This document shows positions 33,737-42,754 of a stretch of 64,000 nucleotides of DNA, piece by piece. The notes under the pieces were generated by a model, which saw nothing but the letters and a program-made list of their open reading frames with translations, was not told where the DNA came from and ran no database searches. Numbering within the stretch: the first letter of the stretch is position 1; each line of letters opens with the position of its first letter. The stretch comes from Streptomyces sp. SLBN-118 (GTDB lineage: Bacteria > Actinomycetota > Actinomycetes > Streptomycetales > Streptomycetaceae). The DNA is taken from the NCBI RefSeq assembly GCF_006715635.1, contig NZ_VFNP01000001.1:2790001-2854000 (forward strand), given 5' to 3'. A program made the position numbers and the translations under genes.

Positions 33737-35611
33737 TCAGTTGCGCTTGGCGCGGGAGGCCGTGCGGCCGCGCTCCTTCTGGTCCAGGACCACCTTGCGG
33801 ATGCGAACGGTCTCCGGGGTGACCTCGATGCACTCGTCGTCGCGGCAGAACTCCAGCGACTGCTCCAGCGAGAGCTTGCGCGGCGGCACCACGTTCTCGG
33901 TGGTGTCCGCGGACGCGGCGCGCATGTTGGTGAGCTTCTTCTCCTTGGTGATGTTCACGTCCATGTCGTCGGAACGCGAGTTCTCACCAATGATCATGCC
34001 CTCGTAGACCTCGGTGCCGGCGTCGGTGAAGATGACACCACGCTCCTGGAGGTTGATCATCGCGAACGGCGTCACGGTACCGGCGCGGTCGGCGACCAGC
34101 GAGCCGTTGTTACGGGTACGCAGCTCGCCGAACCACGGCTCGTGGCCCTCGAAGATGGAGTGTGCGATGCCCGTGCCACGGGTCTGCGTCAGGAACTCCG
34201 TACGGAAGCCGATGAGGCCGCGCGACGGGACGATCCACTCCATGCGGATCCAGCCCGAGCCGTGGTTGGTCATCGTCTCCATACGGCCCTTGCGGGTCGC
34301 CATCAGCTGCGTGATGGCGCCGAGGTGCTCCTCGGGAGAGTCGATCGTCATGCGCTCGATCGGCTCGTGCACCTTGCCGTTGATCTCCTTGGTGACCACC
34401 TCGGGCTTGCCGACGGTCAGCTCGAAGCCTTCCCGGCGCATGGTCTCGACGAGGATGGCGAGCGCGAGCTCCCCACGGCCCTGGACCTCCCAGGCGTCGG
34501 GACGCTCGGTCGGCAGGACACGCAGCGAGACGTTACCGACCAGCTCACGGTCCAGGCGGTCCTTCACCAGGCGGGCGGTGACCTTGTGGCCCTTGCCGCC
34601 CTTGCCGACCAGCGGCGAGGTGTTCGTACCGATGGTCATGGAGATGGCGGGCTCGTCGACCGTGATCAGCGGCAGCGCGATCGGGTTCTCCGGGTCGGCC
34701 AGGGTCTCGCCGATCATGATCTCGGGGATACCGGCGACCGCGCAGATGTCGCCCGGGCCTGCCTTCTCGGCCGGCTTGCGGGTGAGCGCCTCGGTCATCA
34801 TCAGCTCGGTGATGCGAACGTTGGACATGGTGCCGTCGCGCTTGATCCAGGCGACGGTCTGCCCCTTCTTCAGCTCGCCCTGCTCGACACGGAGCAGTGC
34901 GATACGGCCGAGGAAGTTGTCGGCGTCGAGGTTGGTGACATGGGCCTGGAGCGGCGCGGACTCGTCGTACTCGGGGGCCGGGACGTGCTCCAGGATGGTG
35001 GTGAAGAACGGCTCCAGGCTGTCGCTGTCGGCCGGGACGGTGCCGTCCTCCGGCTTGGTCAGCGAGGCCACGCCGTCACGGGCGCAGGCGTAGACGATCG
35101 GGAACTCGATCTGGTCCTCGTCCGCGTCCAGGTCCAGGAACAGGTCGTACGTCTCGTCGACGACCTCGGCGATCCGGGAGTCGGGGCGGTCCGTCTTGTT
35201 GATGCAGAGGATGACGGGCATCCGGGCCTGAAGGGCCTTGCGGAGCACGAAACGGGTCTGCGGGAGCGGACCCTCGGAGGCGTCGACCAGCAGGACGACC
35301 GCGTCCACCATCGACAGACCGCGCTCCACCTCGCCACCGAAGTCGGCGTGGCCGGGGGTGTCGATGATGTTGATCGTGATCGGGTCCCCGCCGTCCTTGG
35401 GGTGGTACTTGACGGCGGTGTTCTTCGCCAGGATCGTGATGCCCTTCTCACGCTCCAGGTCGTTCGAGTCCATCATGCGGTCGTCGAGGTGCTCGGCGGC
35501 GTGCGCGGCGAAGGCGCCGGCCTGCTTCAGCATGGCGTCGACCAGGGTGGTCTTGCCGTGGTCGACGTGGGCGACGATGGCAACGTTACGGATGTCGTGG
35601 CGCGTGGGCAT
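33737..35611 (-). CDS. typA: Ribosome-binding GTPase TypA/BipA
   Basis: 624 residues, a translational GTPase related to EF-G. G1 AHVDHGKT (14-21), G3 DTPGHADFGGEVERG and G4 NKTD are present; later EF-G-like domains and the TypA C-terminal domain (GRGELALAILVETMRREGFEL, GSGWIRMEWIVPSRGLIGFR) follow. TypA binds ribosomes, assists 50S assembly and is important in stress and cold. The ATG at 35611 is the family start; its ribosome site is weak. It is transcribed alone, ending at a strong hairpin. Confidence 0.96.
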   Translation of the reverse strand: MPTRHDIRNVAIVAHVDHGKTTLVDAMLKQAGAFAAHAAEHLDDRMMDSNDLEREKGITILAKNTAVKYHPKDGGDPITINIIDTPGHADFGGEVERGLSMVDAVVLLVDASEGPLPQTRFVLRKALQARMPVILCINKTDRPDSRIAEVVDETYDLFLDLDADEDQIEFPIVYACARDGVASLTKPEDGTVPADSDSLEPFFTTILEHVPAPEYDESAPLQAHVTNLDADNFLGRIALLRVEQGELKKGQTVAWIKRDGTMSNVRITELMMTEALTRKPAEKAGPGDICAVAGIPEIMIGETLADPENPIALPLITVDEPAISMTIGTNTSPLVGKGGKGHKVTARLVKDRLDRELVGNVSLRVLPTERPDAWEVQGRGELALAILVETMRREGFELTVGKPEVVTKEINGKVHEPIERMTIDSPEEHLGAITQLMATRKGRMETMTNHGSGWIRMEWIVPSRGLIGFRTEFLTQTRGTGIAHSIFEGHEPWFGELRTRNNGSLVADRAGTVTPFAMINLQERGVIFTDAGTEVYEGMIIGENSRSDDMDVNITKEKKLTNMRAASADTTENVVPPRKLSLEQSLEFCRDDECIEVTPETVRIRKVVLDQKERGRTASRAKRN

Positions 35612-35830
35612 GCTGGCTGGGGCTTCTCTCGATCGTGGGATCAGGCGTTTGATGGTCGTAGCCTCGTCCGCCCGCCGGGCGGACACGCCTCGGCTGGTCC
35701 CATGGTACGGGGCCGCCGCGCCCGGTGCTTTCCGGGCCGATCGGGAGTGGGTTCCTGCGTCAGTCGTGAGCTCTGTGGGGAGCGGTGAAACCGGGATCTG
35801 AAAGCCTGGGTCAAAGGGTGAGACGATCCT

Positions 35831-35853
35831 GCCCGCCGGCGAAGCCGGCGGGC
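35831..35853. terminator. Terminator after the orphan lipoprotein gene
   Basis: A perfect 10-bp stem GCCCGCCGGC/GCCGGCGGGC with loop GAA. It is 53 bases past the stop of the minus-strand gene at 35907 and upstream of typA. The rest of 35612-35906 holds no gene. Confidence 0.8.
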
Positions 35854-35906
35854 AAGGAAATTGAGCCAGTTCTGAGGTTGTGACCCGCTGCTTCCGCTGC
35901 CTCCCG

Positions 35907-38174
35907 CTACTTCTTTTTGTTCTTCGGGGCTCCGGCCGTCGGCTTCTTGAATCCGATGTCCTGGTAACGGGGAGCGGCGAAGCCGAAGGCCCCGGCATTG
36001 GCCACCAGCCGCCTGGCCGCGACCAGCTCGGGGCGCTGATAGAGCGGAATGGATCCGGCCGCCGCCCAGATCCGGGCGTCCGCCTTGCGCACCAGGTCGC
36101 GGGCCGCGTCCTCGTCCAGCTCGGAGGCCGCCTGGTCGAAGAGCTGGTTGATGTAGTCGGAGCCGACCCGGGTGTAGTTCTGCTCCACCAGCAGCGAGCC
36201 GTCGGTGGCGGGCTCGGGCTTGGCGTAGATCGGCCGGGCGTCGGTCGCCGGGTAGGCGGTGGCGGGCCACGAGTACAGCGCAAGGTCGTAGTCGCCCGAG
36301 GCGATGTGGTCCTTGAAGTAGCTGTCATCGGGGACCTTGGTGATCTCGGCGTGCACACCGATGCGGTCCAGCATCTGCGCGATCTTGTCGCCGACGGTGC
36401 GCAGTGCCTCGGAGCCGGGGCCCGAGGGGAGGACGAAGCGCAGGTTGAGCGGCTTGCCGTTCTTGCCGACCGTGGTGCCTGCGCGGACGGGGGCAGCACT
36501 GCCGCGCGGGGCGTACGCCCCGGCGACCGTGCCCTTCCGCTCCTGGGCGTCCGTCTTCTGGCCGGCGGCGTCGTCGTCCCGCGACTCGGCCCGGCGCTGC
36601 ACAGCCAGACCCTCGGCTGCGGCGGGTGCCGGGGCAAGGACGCGTGTGCCGGCCGAGCCGCTCTCGGGTCCTTGACCTGCGCTGGCGGGCTTGTCGTCGC
36701 CGACGATGTACAGTCCCTCGTTCGACGCGACGTCCTCTTCCGCCTTCTCCCTGGCAGCTTCCTTGACGGCTTCCTTGGGCGCTTGGTCGGACGCCCGGTT
36801 GGGCCCGGCCTTGGGCGAGGCCTTGCCGGGAGACGCCGTGGCGGGGGGCTTCTTCGTGTCGGTTCCGTCCTCGCCGCCCGCCTTGGCCGGGGCGGGCTTC
36901 ATCCGCGCCCCCGCGGGCGTCCAGCCGGCGTCGGCCAGCAGCGCCCGCGCCTCCTCGGTGTCCTGGTCGCCGAGCGCGCGGCTGTTGTCTTTGTATGCCC
37001 GCTGCCCGGCCAGCGCCAGATGGCTCCCGAGCGGGGCGGCAGGCAGGCCGAGCGGGGACAGCACGGCCTCCGCGAGCTCCTTGCGGTCCAGGGCGCGGGC
37101 CACGGCCCGGCGTACCCGGTCGTCGGCGAGGGGTCCGGACTCGCCGTTCAGCGCGAGCTGGGTGTAGGCGGGCTCCAGCGACTTGCGTACGACATAGCCG
37201 CGCAGAGCCTTCTGTTCGGTGGCGTACTCACTGACGGCGGCGCCGGCCTCCCGGCCGAGCTGCTGGCCCGCCGCGCCGTTCTTCCGGGCGAGGGTGATGC
37301 GGTCCGCCGTGGCCCGGTCGATCTCGGCGAGATCGATGCTTCCGGCGGCCAGGGCGGCGGCGCGCTTGTCACGCGGTACGGCGGTCAGGACCAGCTGCTT
37401 CAGTTTGGCCCGAGATCCCCACCAGCGGGGGTTGCGTACGAGGGTGGCCTTGCCGGCCGCGGGGTCGAGGCCCTTCAGCAGGAAGGGGCCGGCCGTCGTC
37501 CTCAGCGCGGTGCGTGCGCCGTCGTTGAAGGAGGCCGGGGACCCGGTCACTTCCTTGGGGTAGAGCGGCGTGAAGAGGGACTGCCAGTCTGCGTACGGCT
37601 TCTTGAACGTGATCTTGACTTCGAGGTCGTTGGCGCCGCGTTCGATCTTCTCGATCCGCTCGTAGCCCGCGTTACGGGCCGTCCAGAACGCCGAGTTCTT
37701 GCCGCTCAGCGCGCGCCACTGCGAGACGAAGTCGGGCGCGCCGATCTCCCGGCCATCGCTCCACACCGCCTGCTGGTTGAGCTTGTAGAGGACGACCTGC
37801 TTGGGCTCGAGCTTGACGATCTTGGCGGACTCGACGAAGTCGGGGTTGCGCTGGGGCCGTCCGCTCCGGTCGAGGGTGAAGAGGGCGGGAAGCACCGCAC
37901 CGGCGATACGGCTGGTGGCGGCGTCCGCGTCGGCCTGGAAGGTGTTGAGCGTGGTGGGCATCGCGTCGATGGCCCAGCGCAGTGTGCCTCCGTCGGCGAT
38001 CAGGTCACGCCCGGCGGGCGCGATGTCCTGGGCTGCGGCCCTGGCGTCGCTGTCGGTGTCGCCCGAACCGCAGCCCGACAGGACGGGCAGAGCGAGCACC
38101 CCACTGGTGAGAAGCGCGACGGAACGGAGCGTCCGGGAGCATGTCCTCCCGCGTGGCGCGTCGACCTCGGGCAT
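35907..38174 (-). CDS. Orphan family 5 substrate-binding lipoprotein with disordered insert
   Basis: 755 residues. Lipobox LSGC gives attachment C35. Two recognisable SBP family 5 parts (about 60-425 and 575-740; the second begins NLRFVLPSGPGSEALRTVGD) are split by about 150 residues rich in Lys, Ala, Pro, Glu and Gln (SPGKASPKAGPNRASDQAP). That makes it much longer than the 540-600 usual for the family. No permease or ATPase gene is linked, so it may deliver ligand to one of the two neighbouring systems or act as a sensor. The C-terminus ends in a run of lysines. Confidence 0.8.
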   Translation of the reverse strand: MPEVDAPRGRTCSRTLRSVALLTSGVLALPVLSGCGSGDTDSDARAAAQDIAPAGRDLIADGGTLRWAIDAMPTTLNTFQADADAATSRIAGAVLPALFTLDRSGRPQRNPDFVESAKIVKLEPKQVVLYKLNQQAVWSDGREIGAPDFVSQWRALSGKNSAFWTARNAGYERIEKIERGANDLEVKITFKKPYADWQSLFTPLYPKEVTGSPASFNDGARTALRTTAGPFLLKGLDPAAGKATLVRNPRWWGSRAKLKQLVLTAVPRDKRAAALAAGSIDLAEIDRATADRITLARKNGAAGQQLGREAGAAVSEYATEQKALRGYVVRKSLEPAYTQLALNGESGPLADDRVRRAVARALDRKELAEAVLSPLGLPAAPLGSHLALAGQRAYKDNSRALGDQDTEEARALLADAGWTPAGARMKPAPAKAGGEDGTDTKKPPATASPGKASPKAGPNRASDQAPKEAVKEAAREKAEEDVASNEGLYIVGDDKPASAGQGPESGSAGTRVLAPAPAAAEGLAVQRRAESRDDDAAGQKTDAQERKGTVAGAYAPRGSAAPVRAGTTVGKNGKPLNLRFVLPSGPGSEALRTVGDKIAQMLDRIGVHAEITKVPDDSYFKDHIASGDYDLALYSWPATAYPATDARPIYAKPEPATDGSLLVEQNYTRVGSDYINQLFDQAASELDEDAARDLVRKADARIWAAAGSIPLYQRPELVAARRLVANAGAFGFAAPRYQDIGFKKPTAGAPKNKKK

Positions 38175-38494
38175 GGCTTGTACCTCATCGTCCTGTTTTG
38201 CGGAATTTAGGGATGATCACACCGATGCGTCCACTGAAGTGGACGAGACCGGGCAGTCGGCGGCGACACGGCGTGCGCCCGGCTCAAGGTCACCCGTGCG
38301 GCCCAATGGAGAACTGGGCGCAGCGCTGGCAAAAGGGACAAAATGAGGGCAGTGAGGTTCGAACCACAAGGGGCGCGCTGACAGCGCATGCGCCGGGAAT
38401 CCCCGTACGTCCCCTTCACAAGCGGGGATGTGACGCGCGACACTCGCAGGCGCATGAACGAAGCCACCGCACCCTGCGGAAGTGAGGGCGAGTC
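38175..38494. other. Divergent intergenic region between the lipoprotein and sdh operons
   Basis: No convincing ORF. GCGCTGACAGCGC and a loose CCCCG...CGGGG pair could fold, but no textbook terminator or riboswitch core is visible. It must hold promoters for both the minus-strand lipoprotein gene and the plus-strand sdh operon. Confidence 0.4.
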
Positions 38495-38734
38495 ATGTCC
38501 CAGCAGGAAGATCTGACGGCGATCCAGCAGCGCCTCGACGAGCTCGTCCAGCGTGTCGGCGATCTTGAACGGACCGTCGATCAGCTGCGTGGTGCCGGCC
38601 CGGCCGCCTCCGCCGAGTCGAAGACACCGGAGCGCCCCGAGCTGGTCACCATCCCCGACGTGCCCTACAACCACGCCCTGTGGACGGACTCGGACGACGA
38701 GGGCCTGGGCGTACAGGACCGGCACGCCCCCTAG
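38495..38734 (+). CDS. Small coiled-coil protein leading the sdh operon
   Basis: 79 residues. The first 35 form a heptad-rich amphipathic helix (LTAIQQRLDELVQRVGDLER) and the rest is acidic and unstructured (VPYNHALWTDSDDEGLG). No cysteine or membrane segment. ATG at 38495 is preceded by GTGAGGGCGAG. Its stop is 9 bases before the SdhC-type start, so it is the first gene of the operon. I do not recognise it as a known Sdh subunit. It could be an accessory or assembly protein of the complex. Confidence 0.75.
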   Translation: MSQQEDLTAIQQRLDELVQRVGDLERTVDQLRGAGPAASAESKTPERPELVTIPDVPYNHALWTDSDDEGLGVQDRHAP

Positions 38735-38743
38735 GAGATCTCG

Positions 38744-39565
38744 TTGGCCACAGGCACTGAACCACCACAAATCAATACAGGCGTGCACGGCGCGACGCGC
38801 GCCGCCATCAGCCCGCGACATCTGCGGACCGACCGCTGGTGGCTGGCGCCCGCGCTGACCGCCGGCGGGCTGCTCGCCTTCATCGTCTACTCGACCTGGC
38901 GCGCGTTCGCCAACGCCGACTACTACGCGGCGCCCTATGTCTCGCCGTTCTACTCCCCATGTCTGGCGGAGAACTGCGCGACCATGCGGGGCGGCCCCAA
39001 CTGGGAGATCTTCGGCAGCTGGTGGGGTCTGTCCCCCGCGCTGCTGATCCTGATCTTCCCGCTGGGCTTCCGGCTGACCTGCTACTACTACCGCAAGGCC
39101 TACTACCGGGGTTTCTGGGCCTCACCACCGGCCTGCGCGGTCGCCGAACCGCACAAGAAGTACACCGGCGAGACCCGCTTCCCGCTCATCCTGCAGAACA
39201 TCCACCGGTACTTCTTCTACCTGGCAGTGCCGGTCGCCTCGATCCTCACGTACGACACCGTGCTCGCCTTCCGCGACGAGCACTACGCGTGGGGTCACAT
39301 GGGTCTGGGCACGGTCGTCCTTCTGATCAACATCGTGCTGATCTGGGCATACACCGTCTCGTGCCACTCCTGCCGGCACATCATCGGCGGCCGGCTGAAG
39401 CACTTCTCCAAACACCCGGTGCGCTATCGCCTGTGGGGCTGGGTCGGCAAGCTGAACGAACGGCACATGGTCCTCGCATGGGCATCGCTGGTCAGCGTCG
39501 CGCTCGCCGACTTCTACGTCTATCTCGTCGCGTCCGGTGCCTTCGACGATCCGAGGTTCTTCTGA
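38744..39565 (+). CDS. sdhC: Succinate dehydrogenase membrane anchor (Sdh1 type)
   Basis: 273 residues with about five membrane helices (LTAGGLLAFIVYST, LSPALLILIFPLGF, FFYLAVPVASILTYD, LGTVVLLINIVLIWAY, LAWASLVSVALADFYVYLVA). Histidines in NIHRYFF and SCHSCRHIIGG are candidate haem ligands. This single long anchor, rather than separate SdhC and SdhD, is the Sdh1 form of actinobacteria (Rv0249c type). The start is TTG at 38744 with CTAGGAGAT ahead. It passes electrons from the iron-sulphur subunit to menaquinone. Confidence 0.85.
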   Translation: MATGTEPPQINTGVHGATRAAISPRHLRTDRWWLAPALTAGGLLAFIVYSTWRAFANADYYAAPYVSPFYSPCLAENCATMRGGPNWEIFGSWWGLSPALLILIFPLGFRLTCYYYRKAYYRGFWASPPACAVAEPHKKYTGETRFPLILQNIHRYFFYLAVPVASILTYDTVLAFRDEHYAWGHMGLGTVVLLINIVLIWAYTVSCHSCRHIIGGRLKHFSKHPVRYRLWGWVGKLNERHMVLAWASLVSVALADFYVYLVASGAFDDPRFF

Positions 39566-39583
39566 TGGGTGGGGCGTTCTGAC

Positions 39584-41512
39584 ATGACGCAACTCGAACG
39601 GCAGCAGTGGGACGTCGTGGTGGTGGGCGCGGGCGGCGCGGGCCTGCGGGCCGCCATCGAGGCACGCGAGCGGGGCGCCCGTACGGCGGTGATCTGCAAG
39701 TCCCTCTTCGGCAAGGCCCACACCGTGATGGCCGAGGGCGGTATCGCCGCCTCCATGGGCAATGTGAACGCCGGGGACAACTGGCAGGTGCACTTCCGCG
39801 ACACCATGCGCGGCGGAAAGTTCCTCAACCAGTGGCGGATGGCGGAGCTGCACGCGCGCGAGGCACCCGACCGGGTGTGGGAGCTGGAGACCTGGGGCGC
39901 GCTCTTCGACCGCACGGCCGACGGAAAGATCTCCCAGCGCAACTTCGGCGGGCACGAGTACCCGCGTCTCGCGCACGTCGGCGACCGGACGGGCCTTGAA
40001 CTGATCCGTACTCTCCAGCAGAAGATCGTCTCGCTGCAGCAGGAGGACAAGGCCGAATTCGGGGACTACGAAGCCCGGTTGAAGGTCTTCCAGGAGTGCA
40101 CGGTCACCCGCGTCCTCAAGGACGGCGACCGTGTGAGCGGCACCTTCTGCTACGAGCGGGAGTCCGGGCGCTTCTTCGTCCTCGAGGCCCCCTCGGTGGT
40201 GCTCGCCACGGGCGGGATCGGCAAGTCCTTCAAGGTGACGTCTAACTCCTGGGAGTACACAGGCGACGGACACGCGCTGGCACTGCTCGCGGGCGCTCCC
40301 CTGCTCAACATGGAGTTCGTGCAGTTCCATCCGACCGGGATGGTCTGGCCGCCGTCGGTGAAGGGCATCCTCGTCACCGAGTCCGTGCGCGGCGACGGAG
40401 GGGTGCTGCGCAACTCCGAGGGCAAGCGGTTCATGTTCGACTACGTGCCCGACGTCTTCAAGGAGAAGTATGCGCAGTCGGAGGAGGAGGGCGACCGCTG
40501 GTACGAGGACCCGGACAACAACCGTCGTCCTCCTGAGCTGCTGCCGCGGGACGAGGTGGCCCGTGCGATCAACTCCGAGGTGAAGGAGGGCCGGGGCTCC
40601 CCGCACGGCGGTGTGTTCCTGGATGTCTCCACCCGGATGCCGGCCGAGGTCATCAGGCGCCGGCTGCCGTCGATGTACCACCAGTTCAAGGAGCTGGCGG
40701 ACGTCGACATCACGGCGGAGGCCATGGAGGTCGGACCGACCTGCCACTACGTGATGGGCGGCATCGCCGTCGAGTCCGACACCGCGGCGGCGGTCGGGGT
40801 TCCCGGCCTGTTCGCGGCGGGCGAGGTCGCAGGCGGAATGCACGGCTCCAACCGGCTCGGCGGCAATTCCCTGTCCGACCTGCTGGTCTTCGGCCGGCGG
40901 GCCGGTCTGCACGCCGCCGAGTACGCCGGCGGGCTCAGCGCCCGCCCGGCCGTCGAGGAAGGCCAGATCGACGCCGCCGCGGCTGAGGCGCTGCGTCCGT
41001 TCAGCGCCGAAGGCCCCGACGAGGGCGCTCAGCCGGAGAATCCGTACACCCTCCACCAAGAGCTCCAGCAGACGATGAACGACCTGGTCGGCATCATCCG
41101 GCGCGAGGCGGAGATGGCGCAGGCGCTGGACAAGCTGGCGGATCTGCGCGTACGGGCACGGCGCGCCGGGGTCGAGGGCCACCGGCAGTTCAACCCCGGC
41201 TGGCACCTCTCACTGGACCTGCGGAACATGCTGCTGGTCAGCGAGTGCATCGCGCGGGCGGCACTGGAGAGAACCGAGAGCCGCGGCGGGCACACCCGCG
41301 AGGACTGCCCCGCCATGGAGCGCGAGTGGCGGCGGATCAATCTGCTGTGCCGGCTCGTCGACCCCAACGGCGGGCTCGCGGCCACCGATCCGGTGAGCGG
41401 CCAGATCGCGCTCGTACGCAGGACGACCGAGCCCATCCGAACCGACCTGCTCGCCCTCTTCGAGAAGGAGGAGCTGGTCAAGTACCTCGCCGAAGAGGAG
41501 CTCTACGAGTGA
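39584..41512 (+). CDS. sdhA: Succinate dehydrogenase/fumarate reductase flavoprotein subunit
   Basis: 642 residues. GAGGAG (15-20) is the FAD dinucleotide motif; H46 in KAHTVMAEGGIAA is the expected site of covalent FAD. FVQFHPTGM and the region GSNRLGGNSLSDLLVFGRRAG are the dicarboxylate and second FAD motifs. ATG at 39584 follows the SdhC stop by 18 bases. The stop overlaps the start of SdhB by 4 bases (GTGA). The sequence resembles the Sdh1 group (Rv0248c) rather than the Sdh2 type. Confidence 0.95.
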   Translation: MTQLERQQWDVVVVGAGGAGLRAAIEARERGARTAVICKSLFGKAHTVMAEGGIAASMGNVNAGDNWQVHFRDTMRGGKFLNQWRMAELHAREAPDRVWELETWGALFDRTADGKISQRNFGGHEYPRLAHVGDRTGLELIRTLQQKIVSLQQEDKAEFGDYEARLKVFQECTVTRVLKDGDRVSGTFCYERESGRFFVLEAPSVVLATGGIGKSFKVTSNSWEYTGDGHALALLAGAPLLNMEFVQFHPTGMVWPPSVKGILVTESVRGDGGVLRNSEGKRFMFDYVPDVFKEKYAQSEEEGDRWYEDPDNNRRPPELLPRDEVARAINSEVKEGRGSPHGGVFLDVSTRMPAEVIRRRLPSMYHQFKELADVDITAEAMEVGPTCHYVMGGIAVESDTAAAVGVPGLFAAGEVAGGMHGSNRLGGNSLSDLLVFGRRAGLHAAEYAGGLSARPAVEEGQIDAAAAEALRPFSAEGPDEGAQPENPYTLHQELQQTMNDLVGIIRREAEMAQALDKLADLRVRARRAGVEGHRQFNPGWHLSLDLRNMLLVSECIARAALERTESRGGHTREDCPAMEREWRRINLLCRLVDPNGGLAATDPVSGQIALVRRTTEPIRTDLLALFEKEELVKYLAEEELYE

Positions 41513-42285
41513 GCAGCTACACAGCGGCCTTCAAGGTCTGGCGGGGCGACCAGGACGGCGGGGGTCTTGTGGACTTCGCCGTCGAGGTGAACGACGGCGA
41601 GGTCGTCCTCGACATCATCCACCGCCTCCAGGCCACCCAGGCCTCCGATCTCGCGGTCCGCTGGAACTGCAAGGCGGGCAAGTGCGGTTCGTGCAGCGCG
41701 GAGATCAACGGTCGGCCGCGGCTGATGTGCATGACCCGGATGTCGGTCTTCTCGCGTGAGGAGACGATCACGGTGACGCCGCTGCGGGCGTTCCCGGTGA
41801 TGCGGGACCTGGTGACGGATGTGTCCTTCAACTACGGGAAGGCACGGGAGATCCCTTCCTTTGTGCCGCCGCCGGGGGTGAAGGCGGGTGAGTACCGCAT
41901 GCAGCAGATGGATGTGGACCGCTCGCAGGAGTTCCGCAAGTGCATCGAGTGCTTCCTGTGCCAGGACACCTGCCATGTGGTGCGCGACCACGAGGAGAAC
42001 AAGACGGCGTTCTCCGGTCCGCGCTTTCTGATGCGGGTGGCGGAACTGGACATGCACCCGCTGGACGCCGCCGCCGAAACGGGCCTGGACCGCAAGAAGA
42101 CGGCCCAGGACGAGCACGGGCTGGGCTACTGCAACATCACGAAGTGCTGTACGGAGGTGTGCCCCGAGGGCATCAAGATCACCGACAATGCGCTGATCCC
42201 GCTGAAGGAGCGGGCGGTGGACCGCAAGTACGACCCACTGGTGTGGCTGGGCAACAAGATCACGCGGCGCGGGGCGGTCGACTAG
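41509..42285 (+). CDS. sdhB: Succinate dehydrogenase iron-sulphur subunit
   Basis: 258 residues. The N-terminal ferredoxin domain has C54, C59, C62 and C74 for [2Fe-2S]. The C-terminal domain has CIECFLCQDTC (C145, C148, C151, C155) and GYCNITKCCTEVCPEGI for the [4Fe-4S] and [3Fe-4S] clusters. The start is GTG inside the sdhA stop, so translation is coupled. The three subunits make a complete Sdh1-type complex with no SdhD. Confidence 0.95.
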   Translation: MSSYTAAFKVWRGDQDGGGLVDFAVEVNDGEVVLDIIHRLQATQASDLAVRWNCKAGKCGSCSAEINGRPRLMCMTRMSVFSREETITVTPLRAFPVMRDLVTDVSFNYGKAREIPSFVPPPGVKAGEYRMQQMDVDRSQEFRKCIECFLCQDTCHVVRDHEENKTAFSGPRFLMRVAELDMHPLDAAAETGLDRKKTAQDEHGLGYCNITKCCTEVCPEGIKITDNALIPLKERAVDRKYDPLVWLGNKITRRGAVD

Positions 42286-42337
42286 CCGGACGGCCCTGGG
42301 CGGCGTGAGCCCGGTCGCGGGGGTCCACCGGGGGACA

Positions 42338-42343
42338 TAGCCT
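42338..42343 (+). promoter_or_regulatory. -10 element giving a leaderless transcript
   Basis: TAGCCT ends 7 bases ahead of the GTG at 42351; no ribosome site. Confidence 0.35.
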
Positions 42344-42350
42344 CCCAAAT

Positions 42351-42740
42351 GTGACGCGACGAACCACCGGGATCCTCCTGGCCGCGCTGGTGGCGGCGTG
42401 GTGGCTGGTCGTGCCCGCCGCCCGATGCGCGCTCGCCGACGATCCGGTCGGCGGGTCCGGCCAGGGACGGATCACCGGGGCCGGGGCGGCCGCCGCGGAT
42501 CTGGTGCTGCCCATCGCGATCGCCGCCGCGGCCGGGGCGATCGCCGCGTACGGCTACGCCAAGCGCAGAAGGCGGACCGCGACGCGCACCACACCTCAGG
42601 GCGGACAGGAGGGGTGGGGCCCGCCGCGGCAGGCGCACGAGGAGCCGCAGGCCGGACGGGGCACCGACCCGACGAGGCGGACGAGCCGGTGGCCCGGGCA
42701 AGGCCGGCGCAGGCGCAAGGACAGGCGCGGAACCCGATGA
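42351..42740 (+). CDS. Small membrane protein with basic C-terminal tail
   Basis: 129 residues. An N-terminal signal or anchor (TGILLAALVAAWWLVVPAA, ending near ALA/DD at 29-31) and a second hydrophobic helix (about 50-68, LVLPIAIAAAAGAIAAYGYA) flank a short loop. The last 60 residues are strongly basic (RRRRTATRTT, GRRRRKDRRG) and would sit in the cytoplasm, perhaps on nucleic acid or membrane lipid. GTG start without ribosome site; a -10 box 7 bases ahead suggests leaderless translation. No known family recognised. It converges with the phosphatase gene. Confidence 0.6.
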   Translation: MTRRTTGILLAALVAAWWLVVPAARCALADDPVGGSGQGRITGAGAAAADLVLPIAIAAAAGAIAAYGYAKRRRRTATRTTPQGGQEGWGPPRQAHEEPQAGRGTDPTRRTSRWPGQGRRRRKDRRGTR

Positions 42741-42754
42741 CGGTGGAGGCCCTG

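Noticed and set aside
33596..35788. A 730-codon plus-strand frame opposite typA
   Set aside because: Shadow of typA, which has intact GTPase motifs on the other strand.
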